Assembly (NCBI GenBank): GCA_024682395.1 | Contig: JAIKZH010000058.1 | Location: 62,001 to 126,000 of the forward strand | Direction: 5' to 3' | From: Bacteroidaceae bacterium | GTDB lineage: Bacteria; Bacteroidota; Bacteroidia; Bacteroidales; Bacteroidaceae | DNA: 64,000 nt | Part shown: piece after piece, positions 55,100-63,384 of the stretch | Layout of the letters: each line of letters starts with the position of its first letter | How positions within the stretch are numbered: position 1 is the stretch's first letter | Program-made: the position numbers and the translations under genes | The notes under the pieces: model-generated | What the model was told of the DNA's origin: nothing | The model's input: only the letters and a program-made list of their open reading frames with translations | Database searches by the model: none

Positions 55100-55615
55100 T
55101 CAAAGATTCTTAACTATATCTATTATTTTACCTTTTGTTTCCTCTGTCTTCTGTTCATCAATCTTAGCTGTAACAATACCGCTATCCTGCACACCCCAAT
55201 ACTTGCATATATCAAAATATTCATATTGGGCACCACTATAGACTCCTGGCGAATACGATGACATTAATAAAGCCATTTTCTGCACTTTAGCAGGTTTATT
55301 TACACAATAAAGACGTTGAATCACAGACTGAATCTGGGCATTAAGTGTAAAATAATAAATTGGAGCAGCCAATACTAACACTTCTGCTTCAGCTATAAGC
55401 GGATAAAGTTCTTGCATACCATCCTTCTGTATGCAGGCCCCATTACCTTTGTTATGACAGAATTCACATGCAAGACATCCCGCAATCTTTTTGTGAGAAA
55501 CATTTACCAATGTCACATTATGACCTGCTGACTCTGCAGCCTTCTTATACTCCTCTGCCATCCATGCAGTATTTCCATTCGCACGTGGCGATGCTTGTAG
55601 AATTAGAATGTTCAT
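55100..55615 (-). CDS. Flavodoxin-fold NADPH-dependent reductase
   Basis: A 171-residue FMN-binding protein of the NADPH-dependent FMN reductase/iron-sulfur flavoprotein group: LILQASPRANGNTAWMAEEY (phosphate loop), GCLACEFCHNKGNGACIQKDGM (cysteine cluster of the ISF type), LAAPIYYFTLNAQIQ and YSPGVYSG. Start chosen at MNILILQ because the promoter at 55649 excludes the 55651 ATG. Reduces flavin or quinone-like substrates; role unknown. Confidence 0.88.
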   Translation of the reverse strand: MNILILQASPRANGNTAWMAEEYKKAAESAGHNVTLVNVSHKKIAGCLACEFCHNKGNGACIQKDGMQELYPLIAEAEVLVLAAPIYYFTLNAQIQSVIQRLYCVNKPAKVQKMALLMSSYSPGVYSGAQYEYFDICKYWGVQDSGIVTAKIDEQKTEETKGKIIDIVKNL

Positions 55616-55648
55616 AAAATTACCTATTTTAAAGTATATATTATTCTG

Positions 55649-55656
55649 CAAATATA
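55649..55656 (-). promoter_or_regulatory. Bacteroidetes -7 element for the flavodoxin-fold gene
   Basis: Minus-strand TATATTTG followed by CAG, 34 bases before the start. Confidence 0.6.
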
Positions 55657-55728
55657 CATAAATAATTGTTTTTTGTAAATTATTTAATTAATTTTACTCA
55701 AAATTTTGCTTATTTGGATTTATAGACG

Positions 55729-55736
55729 TATTTTTG
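55729..55736 (+). promoter_or_regulatory. Promoter of the exported flavin-reductase-like gene
   Basis: TATTTTTG with TTTG 20 bases upstream (55705-55708). The start codon follows by 28 bases. Confidence 0.55.
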
Positions 55737-55764
55737 AACAAATTATCAAATACACGTATTTCTT

Positions 55765-56352
55765 ATGAAACAAAACTATTTAATTACTGCTATCATGGCA
55801 TGCATGATGATGTTTGCATTGCCTACATTTGCTCAAGAAGAAAATGGATTTACAAAATTCGATGTTAAAGAAAACTTCTCCGACAACGGATTCCAATGGT
55901 TCAGCGAAGCACAAGTTTTGGCTGCGGGCAATAAAACCAAAAACAACGCAATGACTATCGGATGGGGAGGTATAGGTACTCTCTGGCAGAAAACTGCACT
56001 CACTGTTTATGTTGCCGAGACACGATACACTAAGGAATTTATGGATAATAGCGAATACTTCACTGTGATGTCATTCGACGTAGAAAACAGCAAAGTCCCA
56101 ACATACATCGGTAGCCACAGCGGCAGAAACGGCGACAAGGCCCAAGCACTCGGACTTCATACTGCATACACACCTAATGGAACTCCATATTACACAGAAG
56201 CATCTATGGTAATAGAATGTAAAATCATGTATGCAGCTCCATTCGATCCAAAAGGATTCAAGAGCGAAACTCCAAAGAATTTATATAACAACTTCCCTGC
56301 TGGACTTCACACCATGTATATCGGTGAGGTGGTAAACGCATGGAAAAAATAA
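55765..56352 (+). CDS. Exported flavin-reductase-like (split-barrel) protein
   Basis: A 195-residue protein with a signal peptide (MKQNYLITAIMACMMMFALPTFAQ). The body matches the flavin reductase-like FMN-binding split barrel: FSEAQVLAAGNKTKNNAMTIGWGGIGTLWQ, AVYVAETRYTKEF-like strand, YFTVMSF, and a C-terminal HTMYIGEVVNAW. Cytosolic relatives bind FMN; export to the periplasm is unusual but recurrent in Bacteroidetes. Followed after 35 bases by bcp, so a link to redox stress is possible. Confidence 0.85.
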   Translation: MKQNYLITAIMACMMMFALPTFAQEENGFTKFDVKENFSDNGFQWFSEAQVLAAGNKTKNNAMTIGWGGIGTLWQKTALTVYVAETRYTKEFMDNSEYFTVMSFDVENSKVPTYIGSHSGRNGDKAQALGLHTAYTPNGTPYYTEASMVIECKIMYAAPFDPKGFKSETPKNLYNNFPAGLHTMYIGEVVNAWKK

Positions 56353-56387
56353 TTATAAACAACTAAAACAACATAAAAAATTATACT

Positions 56388-56849
56388 ATGAATGTAGGAG
56401 ACAGAATACCAGATGTTCTTGGTATTGACCAAAACGGTAATGAAATAAAATCAAGCGATTACAGAGGTCGCAAGTTAATTCTTTATAGTTATCCGAAGGC
56501 AAACACGAGCGGATGCAGTGCTGAGGCATGTTCACTTCAATCCCACAAAGCAGAACTTGCAGCTGCAGGATACGATATTATTGGGGTAAGTAAAGACAGA
56601 GTTGAACTTCAAAAGAAGTTTGCCAACGACAAAGGGCTGGAATTTCCGTTGATTGCCGACACCGACACTACCCTACTTCAACAACTTGGCAGTTGGGGCG
56701 AGAAAGTGACATGTGGCCGACGCACCATCGGAATACTCCGTACTACATACTTAGTAAACGAAGACGGAATAATCGAAAAGATTTTCACACCAAAGGAGAT
56801 AAAGACAAAAATACATGCGGAACAAATCTTGGATTATATAAATTCATAA
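56388..56849 (+). CDS. bcp: Thioredoxin-dependent peroxiredoxin, Bcp/PrxQ type
   Basis: A 153-residue peroxidase. Start MNVGDRIPDV; peroxidatic cysteine in PKANTSGCSAEACSLQ, with the second Cys five residues on as in two-cysteine Bcp; arginine in GRRTIGILRTTYLV. Reduces hydrogen peroxide and organic peroxides using thioredoxin. It could use the thioredoxin at 51736. Confidence 0.95.
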   Translation: MNVGDRIPDVLGIDQNGNEIKSSDYRGRKLILYSYPKANTSGCSAEACSLQSHKAELAAAGYDIIGVSKDRVELQKKFANDKGLEFPLIADTDTTLLQQLGSWGEKVTCGRRTIGILRTTYLVNEDGIIEKIFTPKEIKTKIHAEQILDYINS

Positions 56850-56899
56850 AATCGTTCCACAACCTCGGATACAGACAAAAAACATCTCTGTAGAACTAT

Positions 56900-57094
56900 A
56901 TGACAATTTCCCAACAAACATTATATGTCCTTATGCAAGAACATGGTTATAGTCATGGTCTATGCGAAACTGCTATCCACTTTTTAGGACAATCCAAAGA
57001 AGCCATAGACGATACCATCATATATATTGAGGATTGCAATCCATCAGAACAAGAACTCATAGAATATATCGCAAAACTCTGTTCAAATAAGTAA
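56900..57094 (+). CDS. Small protein, 64 residues
   Basis: A 64-residue acidic, mostly helical ORF (MTISQQTLYVLMQEHGYSHG, then IYIEDCNPSEQELIEYIAK). It follows bcp by 50 bases and is ended by a strong terminator 70 bases later, which supports expression. The two-helix pattern resembles small adaptor or UBA-like folds but no family was recognised. Confidence 0.55.
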   Translation: MTISQQTLYVLMQEHGYSHGLCETAIHFLGQSKEAIDDTIIYIEDCNPSEQELIEYIAKLCSNK

Positions 57095-57164
57095 CGGCAA
57101 TTGCAATCACAAAGTCGGGACATATAATTGAAAATCTTATATAACTGAGACCAAAAATTAATAA

Positions 57165-57206
57165 AAATCTTTCAGTGACTATTTGTGACAAGTCACTGAA
57201 AGATTT
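57165..57206 (+). terminator. Strong terminator of the bcp operon
   Basis: Perfect 16-base arms AAATCTTTCAGTGACT (57165-57180) and complement (57191-57206), 10-base loop, then GTTTTTTAT. Confidence 0.9.
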
Positions 57207-57211
57207 GTTTT

Positions 57212-57382
57212 TTATAGATCAGCATTCGTTCGTTTCTTAAGTCTGGAATCCAAGACCTTTAACATGATTTTTTCAATATTCTCACCTTCCACCGGACTGC
57301 CAACCATTACTACGTTGTTCTTCTCATCCAAAAGAAATACATCAAATGCTTCATAAAAATATCGTTTTATTGTTTTTTGTTT
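57212..57382 (-). pseudogene. Out-of-frame C-terminal fragment after the propeller gene
   Basis: A stop-to-stop frame of about 56 codons without a usable start. It reads YFYEAFDVFLLDEKN, VVMVGSPVEGENIEKIML and ends RLKKRTNADL, like the end of thioredoxin-like Bacteroidetes proteins (LLDxxNxVVxxGNP). It begins exactly at the AAAAAAC run where the propeller frame stops; adding one A there would join the two. It may be a real frameshift, a sequencing error in a homopolymer, or the remnant of a lost gene. Confidence 0.5.
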
Positions 57383-58431
57383 ATTTTACTAAACAGCAAT
57401 TTCAAATCAACTCCATAAACACCCACATTTGCATTATTTCTACAGCCCACAAAATACAGGATATTGTCTTTATCAAGGACTTGTGGATTTAAATAATACA
57501 CATCATCATTAGAAGTGTCTAATTTCACAATACATTCTTCTTGTTGTGTCTTATCTATAATCCAATAATAAGCAGATTCCATATTTCCTGACTTATATTC
57601 ATGAACAAGCATAAATATGTATTGTTCATTCTCTATAAAAGTCCTGATCAATGCAAAGTTGTTATTTTTCATTTCATTTGTTATTGTCGTAATATCCGCT
57701 TTATAGAAAGACTTAGGTATTTCCAGGCCTGGGAATTTCAGTGTATAGGCAAATACAGCTTTACTACCTACAATCTGATATATATCATGGGAAAAAACAT
57801 TGTGATAAGTTATTATTGTCCCTTTACCAAAGTCACTTCCCCCAACACAGAAATAAATTTTACGTTCGCATATCCAATCTACCCTATTATATGTATTATC
57901 ATATTTATACAACGTATAATCACCACAAGCATCATTGTTGTCTGATGAAAACCAATAATAGCCGTCATTATACACAAAATTCGAGAATGGAGCATCTATC
58001 TGTTCTTTAGATATGAATCTGCCATTATAATTGTAACGATATATTTCTTGATTGTCAAGCACTTCTACCACTTCATCTTGTTTATTCAATGTAACGCCAT
58101 GCGCCTGTATATATTCACCTTTACCATGCCCCACTTCGCCAATTTTGCAGATAAAATTTCCATCTTTATCGTATTCATAGACATACGACAAACCATAACA
58201 AAATATTCTGTTTCGGTCAAGCTGAATATTAGTATAATTGGTCAATGGAGCTACTATGGTAGTATCTAAGACTATTTCTTTAGAAATTGGCAACATTGAA
58301 TCAACAAACTCGACGGCATTTTCTTTTTGAAAAATATATGTCATTTCAGGTTTATCAGTTTTCTTATTCATTGAACAAGAAAATACTATCAATATAACGC
58401 AAAGAAATAAACCTCTTAAAATATATTTCAT
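57367..58431 (-). CDS. 6-bladed beta-propeller lipoprotein
   Basis: A 354-residue predicted lipoprotein (lipobox IVFSC). The repeats NRIFCYGLSYVYEYDKDGNFICKIG, VEVLDNQEIYRYNYNGRFISK and YYLNPQVLDKDNILYFVG are blades of the 6-bladed propeller family common in Bacteroidetes. These often lie beside NVEALA proteins, as here (58534). The last residues stop at a six-A run; the open frame beyond suggests a frameshift removing about 50 C-terminal residues. Function of the family is unknown. Confidence 0.8.
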   Translation of the reverse strand: MKYILRGLFLCVILIVFSCSMNKKTDKPEMTYIFQKENAVEFVDSMLPISKEIVLDTTIVAPLTNYTNIQLDRNRIFCYGLSYVYEYDKDGNFICKIGEVGHGKGEYIQAHGVTLNKQDEVVEVLDNQEIYRYNYNGRFISKEQIDAPFSNFVYNDGYYWFSSDNNDACGDYTLYKYDNTYNRVDWICERKIYFCVGGSDFGKGTIITYHNVFSHDIYQIVGSKAVFAYTLKFPGLEIPKSFYKADITTITNEMKNNNFALIRTFIENEQYIFMLVHEYKSGNMESAYYWIIDKTQQEECIVKLDTSNDDVYYLNPQVLDKDNILYFVGCRNNANVGVYGVDLKLLFSKINKKQ

Positions 58432-58533
58432 CGTTCAAAAATTAAAATTTGAGTATTATTAGATATTAGATAAATTTGACAGATAAGGTTGGTTCTATTT
58501 ATCTAAAAAAACCAACCTATATAATTCTAATTA

Positions 58534-58812
58534 TTATACATGTACACCACAATCATATTTACAACGATCAGGACAAGACCGATCATCACAATACAGTTGA
58601 AGTTTCGTTCCACTGCCACAATCCACGTAGTCCATATGTTGATATGCGCCATGAGAAGTTCCATTCCCTTCTCCACTATTACTCAATGCTTCGATATTTT
58701 CCATCATTAAGCAATTACCTTTAATCTGATAAGCATCATATGCTTTCATGCCACCGAAACCAGTAGCAACTACTGCAAATGCAAACATTGCAGTCTTAAT
58801 TGATTTTTTCAT
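58534..58812 (-). CDS. NVEALA domain protein
   Basis: A 92-residue protein with a hydrophobic N-terminal export region (IKTAMFAFAVVATGFGGMKAY) and the family signature as NIEALSNSGEGNG just after it. The tail is cysteine-rich (YVDCGSG, LYCDDRSCPDRCKYDCG), six cysteines that could form disulfides or bind metal. NVEALA proteins are a Bacteroidetes family of unknown function, often next to 6-bladed propellers; here the propeller gene follows by about 100 bases. Confidence 0.88.
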   Translation of the reverse strand: MKKSIKTAMFAFAVVATGFGGMKAYDAYQIKGNCLMMENIEALSNSGEGNGTSHGAYQHMDYVDCGSGTKLQLYCDDRSCPDRCKYDCGVHV

Positions 58813-58867
58813 TTTGTTTTATTATTTTATTTATTAATACTATTTTTATGACCTTTTCGGTCGGTTT

Positions 58868-58892
58868 CCATTCTCGACCGGTCTGAGAATGG
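58868..58892. promoter_or_regulatory. Near-perfect palindrome upstream of the NVEALA gene
   Basis: CCATTCTC-GACCGGTC-T-GAGAATGG: 8-base outer arms around a self-complementary GACCGGTC, 56 bases before the start. Candidate operator or transcript hairpin. In 58893-59216 I see only AT-rich DNA. Confidence 0.4.
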
Positions 58893-59216
58893 CATATCTC
58901 ATGAAATATGTTTTTTGTATTTTCTGATTTGATTGGCATTTTTCATATAGAAGTTTGCCAAGGGTTTGACTTTACAGTCGGTGTTTAACTTTTCTCATGG
59001 TTCACGCTATAACGCAGGGACATGATTAAGCTTTTGGGTAAGACTTATGGTAAAGAAATAGGTAATTCAAAACCATGAAGACTTGTCTGATTGTGTAAAA
59101 ACACAAATCCAGTGCAAAACAAAAAAAAAAACAGACTTCCAAATATTTTCGCAAAAATGCAAAAAAGTTTAAATATTTTTCATTTTGCCCTAACAAACGC
59201 AATAACAATCGACATT

Positions 59217-59282
59217 AAAAGCAGATGTTCATCTAAATCTGATTTATGAAGATCTAAAAACGAAAAATGAACATCTGCTTTT
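59217..59282 (-). terminator. Terminator after leuA
   Basis: Perfect 16-base arms AAAAGCAGATGTTCAT (59217-59232) and complement (59267-59282) with a 34-base loop. Flanking A and T runs allow use on either strand; it is 150 bases past leuA. Confidence 0.65.
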
Positions 59283-59429
59283 ATTTATCATCACAATTCT
59301 TATCAAAGATTTTCAATGATGATTACAACGAATAGCTACCTGTTAAATAGAATATTACAATTATTTGAAATCACATTAATCAAATAAAACATTTCAACTT
59401 TCAACGTTCTACTCGATAGAATTTTCAAA

Positions 59430-60929
59430 TTACTTGAATTTATTTATACAATCGATATAAGCCTCAACTGATGCGGTTACGATGTCGGTATTTGCACCGA
59501 AACCATAATAGTTGTGTCCGTTGTATTCAACTTGCATGTGAACCTTACCCATATCATCAGAGCCTTTTGAAATGGCCTGAATGGTAAATTCACGAAGAGT
59601 CATCTGGCGTTTGATAACCTGCTTCAGAGCCTTGATTGCAGCATCAACAGGACCATTTCCAGAGGCTGCAGCTTCAAAATGTTCGTTTGCAATAGCAAGT
59701 CCTATAGAAGCCACACTTCTCACTCCCATACCTGTTGTCACTTGCAAGTAATCGAGTTTCACATTGTGTGAATTTGAACGGTCTGCACCTGCCAACACAA
59801 GCAGATCATCGTCGGTCACTTCTTTCTTTTTGTCTGCAAGTTTAAGAAATGCTTCATAGATTGTGTCAAGTTTCTCTTCATCAACATCTATTCCATTTTC
59901 GTGCAGACGATGTTTCAACGCTGCGCGTCCTGAACGGGCAGTCAATACGATTGCGTTATCGTCAATACCCACATCCTTTGGATCCATAATTTCATATGTT
60001 GAAGCATTTTTCAACACACCATCCTGATGAATACCACTTGAGTGAGCAAAAGCATTCTTTCCCACAATGGCTTTATTAGGTTGAACTGGCATATTCATCA
60101 AACTTGACACCATACGACTTGTAGGATAAATCTTAGTAGTGTTGATATTTGTCTCAATACCCAAGTCTGGATGTGTCTTAAATATCATTGCTACTTCCTC
60201 GAGCGATGTATTTCCGGCACGTTCACCAATACCATTGATTGTTACCTCAACCTGACGTGCACCAGCCAACACACCAGCAACGGTATTTGCTGTGGCCATA
60301 CCCAAATCATTATGACAGTGAGTGGAAAGGATTGCTTTTCCTGAAGAGAAGGCATCTACATGCTCATAAAGATATTTTATCTTCTCATGGTATTCGTTTG
60401 GCACACGAAATCCTGTGGTGTCAGGGATATTACAAACTGTTGCACCTGCTTTGGTAACAGCATCGATAACACGAGCAAGATACTCGTTGTCGGTACGTCC
60501 TGCATCTTCTGCATAAAATTCCACATCATCAACATATCGTCGTGCATATTTTACTGCTGCTACAGCACGCTCGATAATTTCTTCTGGTGTAGAGTTAAAC
60601 TTAAACTTTATGTGCGACGGACTTGTACCTATACCTGTGTGAATACGCTTGCGTTTTGCATATTTCAATGCTTCGGCAGCAGCATCTATATCTTTCTCTA
60701 CCGCACGAGTTAACGCACATATGGTTGGCCATGTTACAGCCTTAGATATCTCTACTACACTATTAAAATCGCCTGGACTTGAAACTGGGAAACCGGCTTC
60801 TATGACATCCACGCCCAACGACTCAAGTTGTTTTGCCACTTGAATTTTCTCTACAGTGTTCAGTTGGCATCCAGGAACCTGTTCACCGTCCCGCAACGTA
60901 GTGTCAAAAATAAACAATCTGTCTGACAT
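59430..60929 (-). CDS. leuA: 2-isopropylmalate synthase
   Basis: A 499-residue enzyme for the first committed step of leucine synthesis: acetyl-CoA plus 2-ketoisovalerate gives 2-isopropylmalate. Seen: [13 protein letters not shown] at the start, [14 protein letters not shown], metal ligands in [28 protein letters not shown], and [17 protein letters not shown]. The C-terminal LeuA allosteric domain (about 390-499) is present, so leucine feedback is likely. Transcription is controlled by the leader at 61030-61251. Confidence 0.97.
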   Translation of the reverse strand: MSDRLFIFDTTLRDGEQVPGCQLNTVEKIQVAKQLESLGVDVIEAGFPVSSPGDFNSVVEISKAVTWPTICALTRAVEKDIDAAAEALKYAKRKRIHTGIGTSPSHIKFKFNSTPEEIIERAVAAVKYARRYVDDVEFYAEDAGRTDNEYLARVIDAVTKAGATVCNIPDTTGFRVPNEYHEKIKYLYEHVDAFSSGKAILSTHCHNDLGMATANTVAGVLAGARQVEVTINGIGERAGNTSLEEVAMIFKTHPDLGIETNINTTKIYPTSRMVSSLMNMPVQPNKAIVGKNAFAHSSGIHQDGVLKNASTYEIMDPKDVGIDDNAIVLTARSGRAALKHRLHENGIDVDEEKLDTIYEAFLKLADKKKEVTDDDLLVLAGADRSNSHNVKLDYLQVTTGMGVRSVASIGLAIANEHFEAAASGNGPVDAAIKALKQVIKRQMTLREFTIQAISKGSDDMGKVHMQVEYNGHNYYGFGANTDIVTASVEAYIDCINKFK

Positions 60930-61061
60930 ATATAATTCTTTTTTTTATTTCTCACCATGAATCACAAGTTCTTCTACTAACATAACGATTATCAGATTTC
61001 CTTGTTGATGGTTATCGGGGCATCCCTCAAAAACCTTGGGGAGAAGTCCACTGAAAAACAA

Positions 61062-61093
61062 AGAACCTTCCCCACCATAGTGAGAAAGGTTCT
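61062..61093 (-). terminator. Attenuator terminator of leuA
   Basis: Minus strand AGAACCTT (61093-61086), inner CTCAC/GTGGG pairs, AAGGTTCT (61069-61062), then TTGTTTTT. It lies between the leader peptide and leuA. Confidence 0.85.
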
Positions 61094-61147
61094 ACAATTA
61101 TTCTTTGCCTCAATATATTTTGTTCAATAACGGCAAACCCTTCTCAC
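61080..61147 (-). promoter_or_regulatory. leuA antiterminator pairing
   Basis: Minus-strand GTGAGAAGGGTT (61147-61136), inside the leader-peptide codons, can pair over 12 bases with AACCTTTCTCAC (61091-61080), the 5' arm of the terminator, with one G-U. A ribosome stalled at the leucine codons would leave it free and prevent termination. A pause hairpin CGACTT-ACA-AAGTCG lies at 61151-61165. Confidence 0.75.
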
Positions 61148-61210
61148 CTGCGACTTTGTAAGTCGTAGTACGAGTAGGTTTAGGAATGCTATGTTAGCGA
61201 AATTTGCCAT
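61124..61210 (-). CDS. Leucine-rich leader peptide of leuA
   Basis: A 28-residue ORF directly after the promoter. Residues 9-18 read FLNLLVLRLT, with five leucines in eight residues, all CUN codons (CTA, CTA, CTC, CTA, CTT). Start at the ATG of MANFANIAF; the longer frame to 61315 would begin upstream of the promoter. Role: sense leucyl-tRNA by ribosome stalling. Confidence 0.85.
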   Translation of the reverse strand: MANFANIAFLNLLVLRLTKSQVRRVCRY

Positions 61211-61243
61211 TATCTTAGTTATCTCTGTTATGATTTTCTGCTG

Positions 61244-61251
61244 CAAAGGTA
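61244..61251 (-). promoter_or_regulatory. Promoter of the leu leader and leuA
   Basis: Minus-strand TACCTTTG followed by CAG, with TTTG 19 bases upstream (61271-61274). The leader start codon follows by about 33 bases. Confidence 0.75.
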
Positions 61252-61467
61252 CAATCTTTTCGCATTCTGACAAAACTTTTTCAGTGTTTATCATCATATT
61301 ATACTCAAAATACACAACAGATAGTATGTTTTTATCATAAATGCACTTAATTCAATTCATTTTATCTATTATTAACACCCCATATCATTGTTTATTGACA
61401 AATTGTTTGTACCTTTACAAAATAATATGCAGTTTCGCATCACAAAAACAATTATACACAGAAAATC

Positions 61468-62127
61468 ATGATAGAAAAGGACTCAGTAATCATTTTGTCG
61501 GGGGGAATGGATAGTGTAACTCTTTTACACGACATGAAGGATCGTATTGCCTTGGCAATCACATTCGACTATGGTAGCAATCACAACAAACGAGAGGCAG
61601 AATATGCTGCATACCATTGTCAACAACTCAATATCGAGCACCTTATCATTCCATTATCTTTCATTAGCCAATATTTCAAATCGTCGCTTTTGGAGGGGGC
61701 TGATGCCATTCCCGAAGGACATTATGCATCCGAGAACATGAAATCTACAGTTGTTCCTTTCCGCAATGGTATTATGTTGGCTATAGCATGCGGACTTGCC
61801 GAAACCCGAGGTCTAAAATATGTGTTGATTGCAAACCACTCTGGCGACCACGCCATTTATCCTGATTGCAGAGCACCATTCATCCAGTCTATGTCGGACG
61901 CCATGGCTAACGGAACATACGAGCATATAAAAATCGAGGCTCCATATACTTCACTCACAAAAACCGGAATCGCTTTAATCGGTAAAAAACTGAATATCGA
62001 TTATTCAAAGACATATTCATGTTATAAAGGCGAGGAGAAGCACTGTGGCAAATGTGGTACATGTATAGAACGCAAAGAAGCACTTAGAGATGCAGGAATA
62101 GACGACCCAACAGAATACGAAGATTAA
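61468..62127 (+). CDS. queC: 7-cyano-7-deazaguanine synthase
   Basis: A 219-residue ATP-dependent enzyme that turns 7-carboxy-7-deazaguanine into preQ0 for queuosine or deazapurine products. PP-loop ILSGGMDSVTLLH at the N-terminus; zinc cysteines in YSCYKGEEKHCGKCGTCIER near the end; YPDCRAPFIQ motif. Length fits. Followed by FKBP and YjbQ genes in the same direction. Confidence 0.96.
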   Translation: MIEKDSVIILSGGMDSVTLLHDMKDRIALAITFDYGSNHNKREAEYAAYHCQQLNIEHLIIPLSFISQYFKSSLLEGADAIPEGHYASENMKSTVVPFRNGIMLAIACGLAETRGLKYVLIANHSGDHAIYPDCRAPFIQSMSDAMANGTYEHIKIEAPYTSLTKTGIALIGKKLNIDYSKTYSCYKGEEKHCGKCGTCIERKEALRDAGIDDPTEYED

Positions 62128-62153
62128 CATCATCGATTATAACATCAAAAGAA

Positions 62154-62558
62154 ATGAGCAAGAAAGAAGAATATAAATTAAGGAACGAACAGTTTATCGC
62201 GAATAAAAAGAAAGACGAAAAGATTAAGGAACTCCGTGGAGGTGTTCTCTACGAAGTGATTGCTTCGGGAGATTCTGACAGAACTCCTGGACCTCGTAAC
62301 ATCGTCACATGCCACTATAAAGGAAGTACTATAAACGGAAAAGTTTTCGATGAGACATTCAGTAGCGGATGTCCGGCTGCATTTCGTGTCAACGAACTTA
62401 TCAGTGGTTTTCAGATTGCTTTGGTTAATATGCACATTGGCGACCATTGGCGTGTGTTCATCCCATCTGAAATGGGATATGGAAGCCGTGGGGCTGGGCG
62501 TGACATTCCTGGTGATTCGGCACTTATCTTTGAAATTCAACTAATTGCCATCGGATAA
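62154..62558 (+). CDS. FKBP-type peptidyl-prolyl isomerase
   Basis: A 134-residue isomerase without a signal peptide: VTCHYKGSTINGKVFDETFS, GFQIALVNMHIGDHWRVFIPSEMGYGSRG, and PGDSALIFEIQLI at the end. The first 35 residues are charged and helical (KKEEYKLRNEQFIANKKKDEKIKELRG region), as in FklB-like proteins. Catalyses cis-trans isomerisation at proline. Confidence 0.92.
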   Translation: MSKKEEYKLRNEQFIANKKKDEKIKELRGGVLYEVIASGDSDRTPGPRNIVTCHYKGSTINGKVFDETFSSGCPAAFRVNELISGFQIALVNMHIGDHWRVFIPSEMGYGSRGAGRDIPGDSALIFEIQLIAIG

Positions 62559-62560
62559 AT

Positions 62561-62974
62561 ATGATACAACAAACTGAATTTACTCTTGCTGCAAAACGAA
62601 GAGGATGTCACTTAGTTACAAGTGAGATAATGGCTCAACTCCCTAAACCGCTACCTAAAGTTGGTTTGCTAAACCTCTTTGTACAACACACCTCATGTGC
62701 ACTTTCTATAAATGAAAATGCTGATCCCGACGTAAGGACAGACATGGAGAAGATTCTCAATAACATAGTGAAAGAAGACCAACCATGGTATGATCATGTG
62801 CTTGAAGGTTCCGACGACATGCCTGCTCATGCTAAGAGTTCGCTGTTTGGTGTAAGCATCACCATTCCTATCACTAATGGCAGACTTAATCTCGGTACAT
62901 GGCAAGGCATCTATCTATGCGAATTCAGAGATTATGGAGGACCAAGAAATATTGTTGCAACAATCTACGAATAA
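62561..62974 (+). CDS. YjbQ family (UPF0047) protein
   Basis: A 137-residue protein with family signatures QHTSCALSINENADPDVRTDME, HAKSSLFGVSITIPITNG and LGTWQGIYLCEFRDYGG. The His, Glu and Arg cluster of YjbQ is present; some members have weak thiamine-phosphate synthase activity. The ATG follows the FKBP stop by two bases. Confidence 0.93.
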   Translation: MIQQTEFTLAAKRRGCHLVTSEIMAQLPKPLPKVGLLNLFVQHTSCALSINENADPDVRTDMEKILNNIVKEDQPWYDHVLEGSDDMPAHAKSSLFGVSITIPITNGRLNLGTWQGIYLCEFRDYGGPRNIVATIYE

Positions 62975-62983
62975 AATATCAAT

Positions 62984-63268
62984 ATGGACGAAATACTCAT
63001 GACTCAAGAAGTTGGCATGCAGTTTCTTGTATGGTCATACTACTATCACTGCATAATGCCAGAAAAAAACGTGAGTTACAGCAAATACGGCAAATTCGCT
63101 GATTCTGATGTAAAACGTTTGGATGAACTCAAAGATATGCTATTCAAATGTTTTGAAGAACAATCTGTACTCAACGCATGCAAACAATTTCAGTTGGCAA
63201 AAATCCGTCAAGAACCATGTCCGTTTCCTCAAGACACACTCGACAAAATGTTTGCTAAAGAGATTTAA
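62984..63268 (+). CDS. Small conserved-looking protein, unknown function
   Basis: A 94-residue cytosolic protein: LMTQEVGMQFLVWSYYYH, then SKYGKFADSDVKRLDELK and CPFPQDTLDKMFAKE. Nine bases after yjbQ and followed by a good terminator, so part of the same transcript. No family recognised. Confidence 0.65.
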   Translation: MDEILMTQEVGMQFLVWSYYYHCIMPEKNVSYSKYGKFADSDVKRLDELKDMLFKCFEEQSVLNACKQFQLAKIRQEPCPFPQDTLDKMFAKEI

Positions 63269-63313
63269 GTATATCTCTCATATACAAAAAATCCGCACTT
63301 ATATAACAAAGAA

Positions 63314-63349
63314 AAATCCGCAATGCCATTCCTACGACATTGCGGATTT
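63314..63349. terminator. Bidirectional terminator
   Basis: AAATCCGCAATG (63314-63325) pairs perfectly with CATTGCGGATTT (63338-63349); A run before and TTTATAA after. Between convergent genes. Confidence 0.8.
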
Positions 63350-63384
63350 ATAATATTCTATTCTCAATTCTGCAGCATCAAAAA

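Noticed and set aside
57360-57385. Programmed -1 frameshift at AAAAAAC
   Set aside because: The reading frame relative to the run is not the classical X-XXY-YYZ phase and no downstream pseudoknot is evident; kept only as a possible slippage or error.
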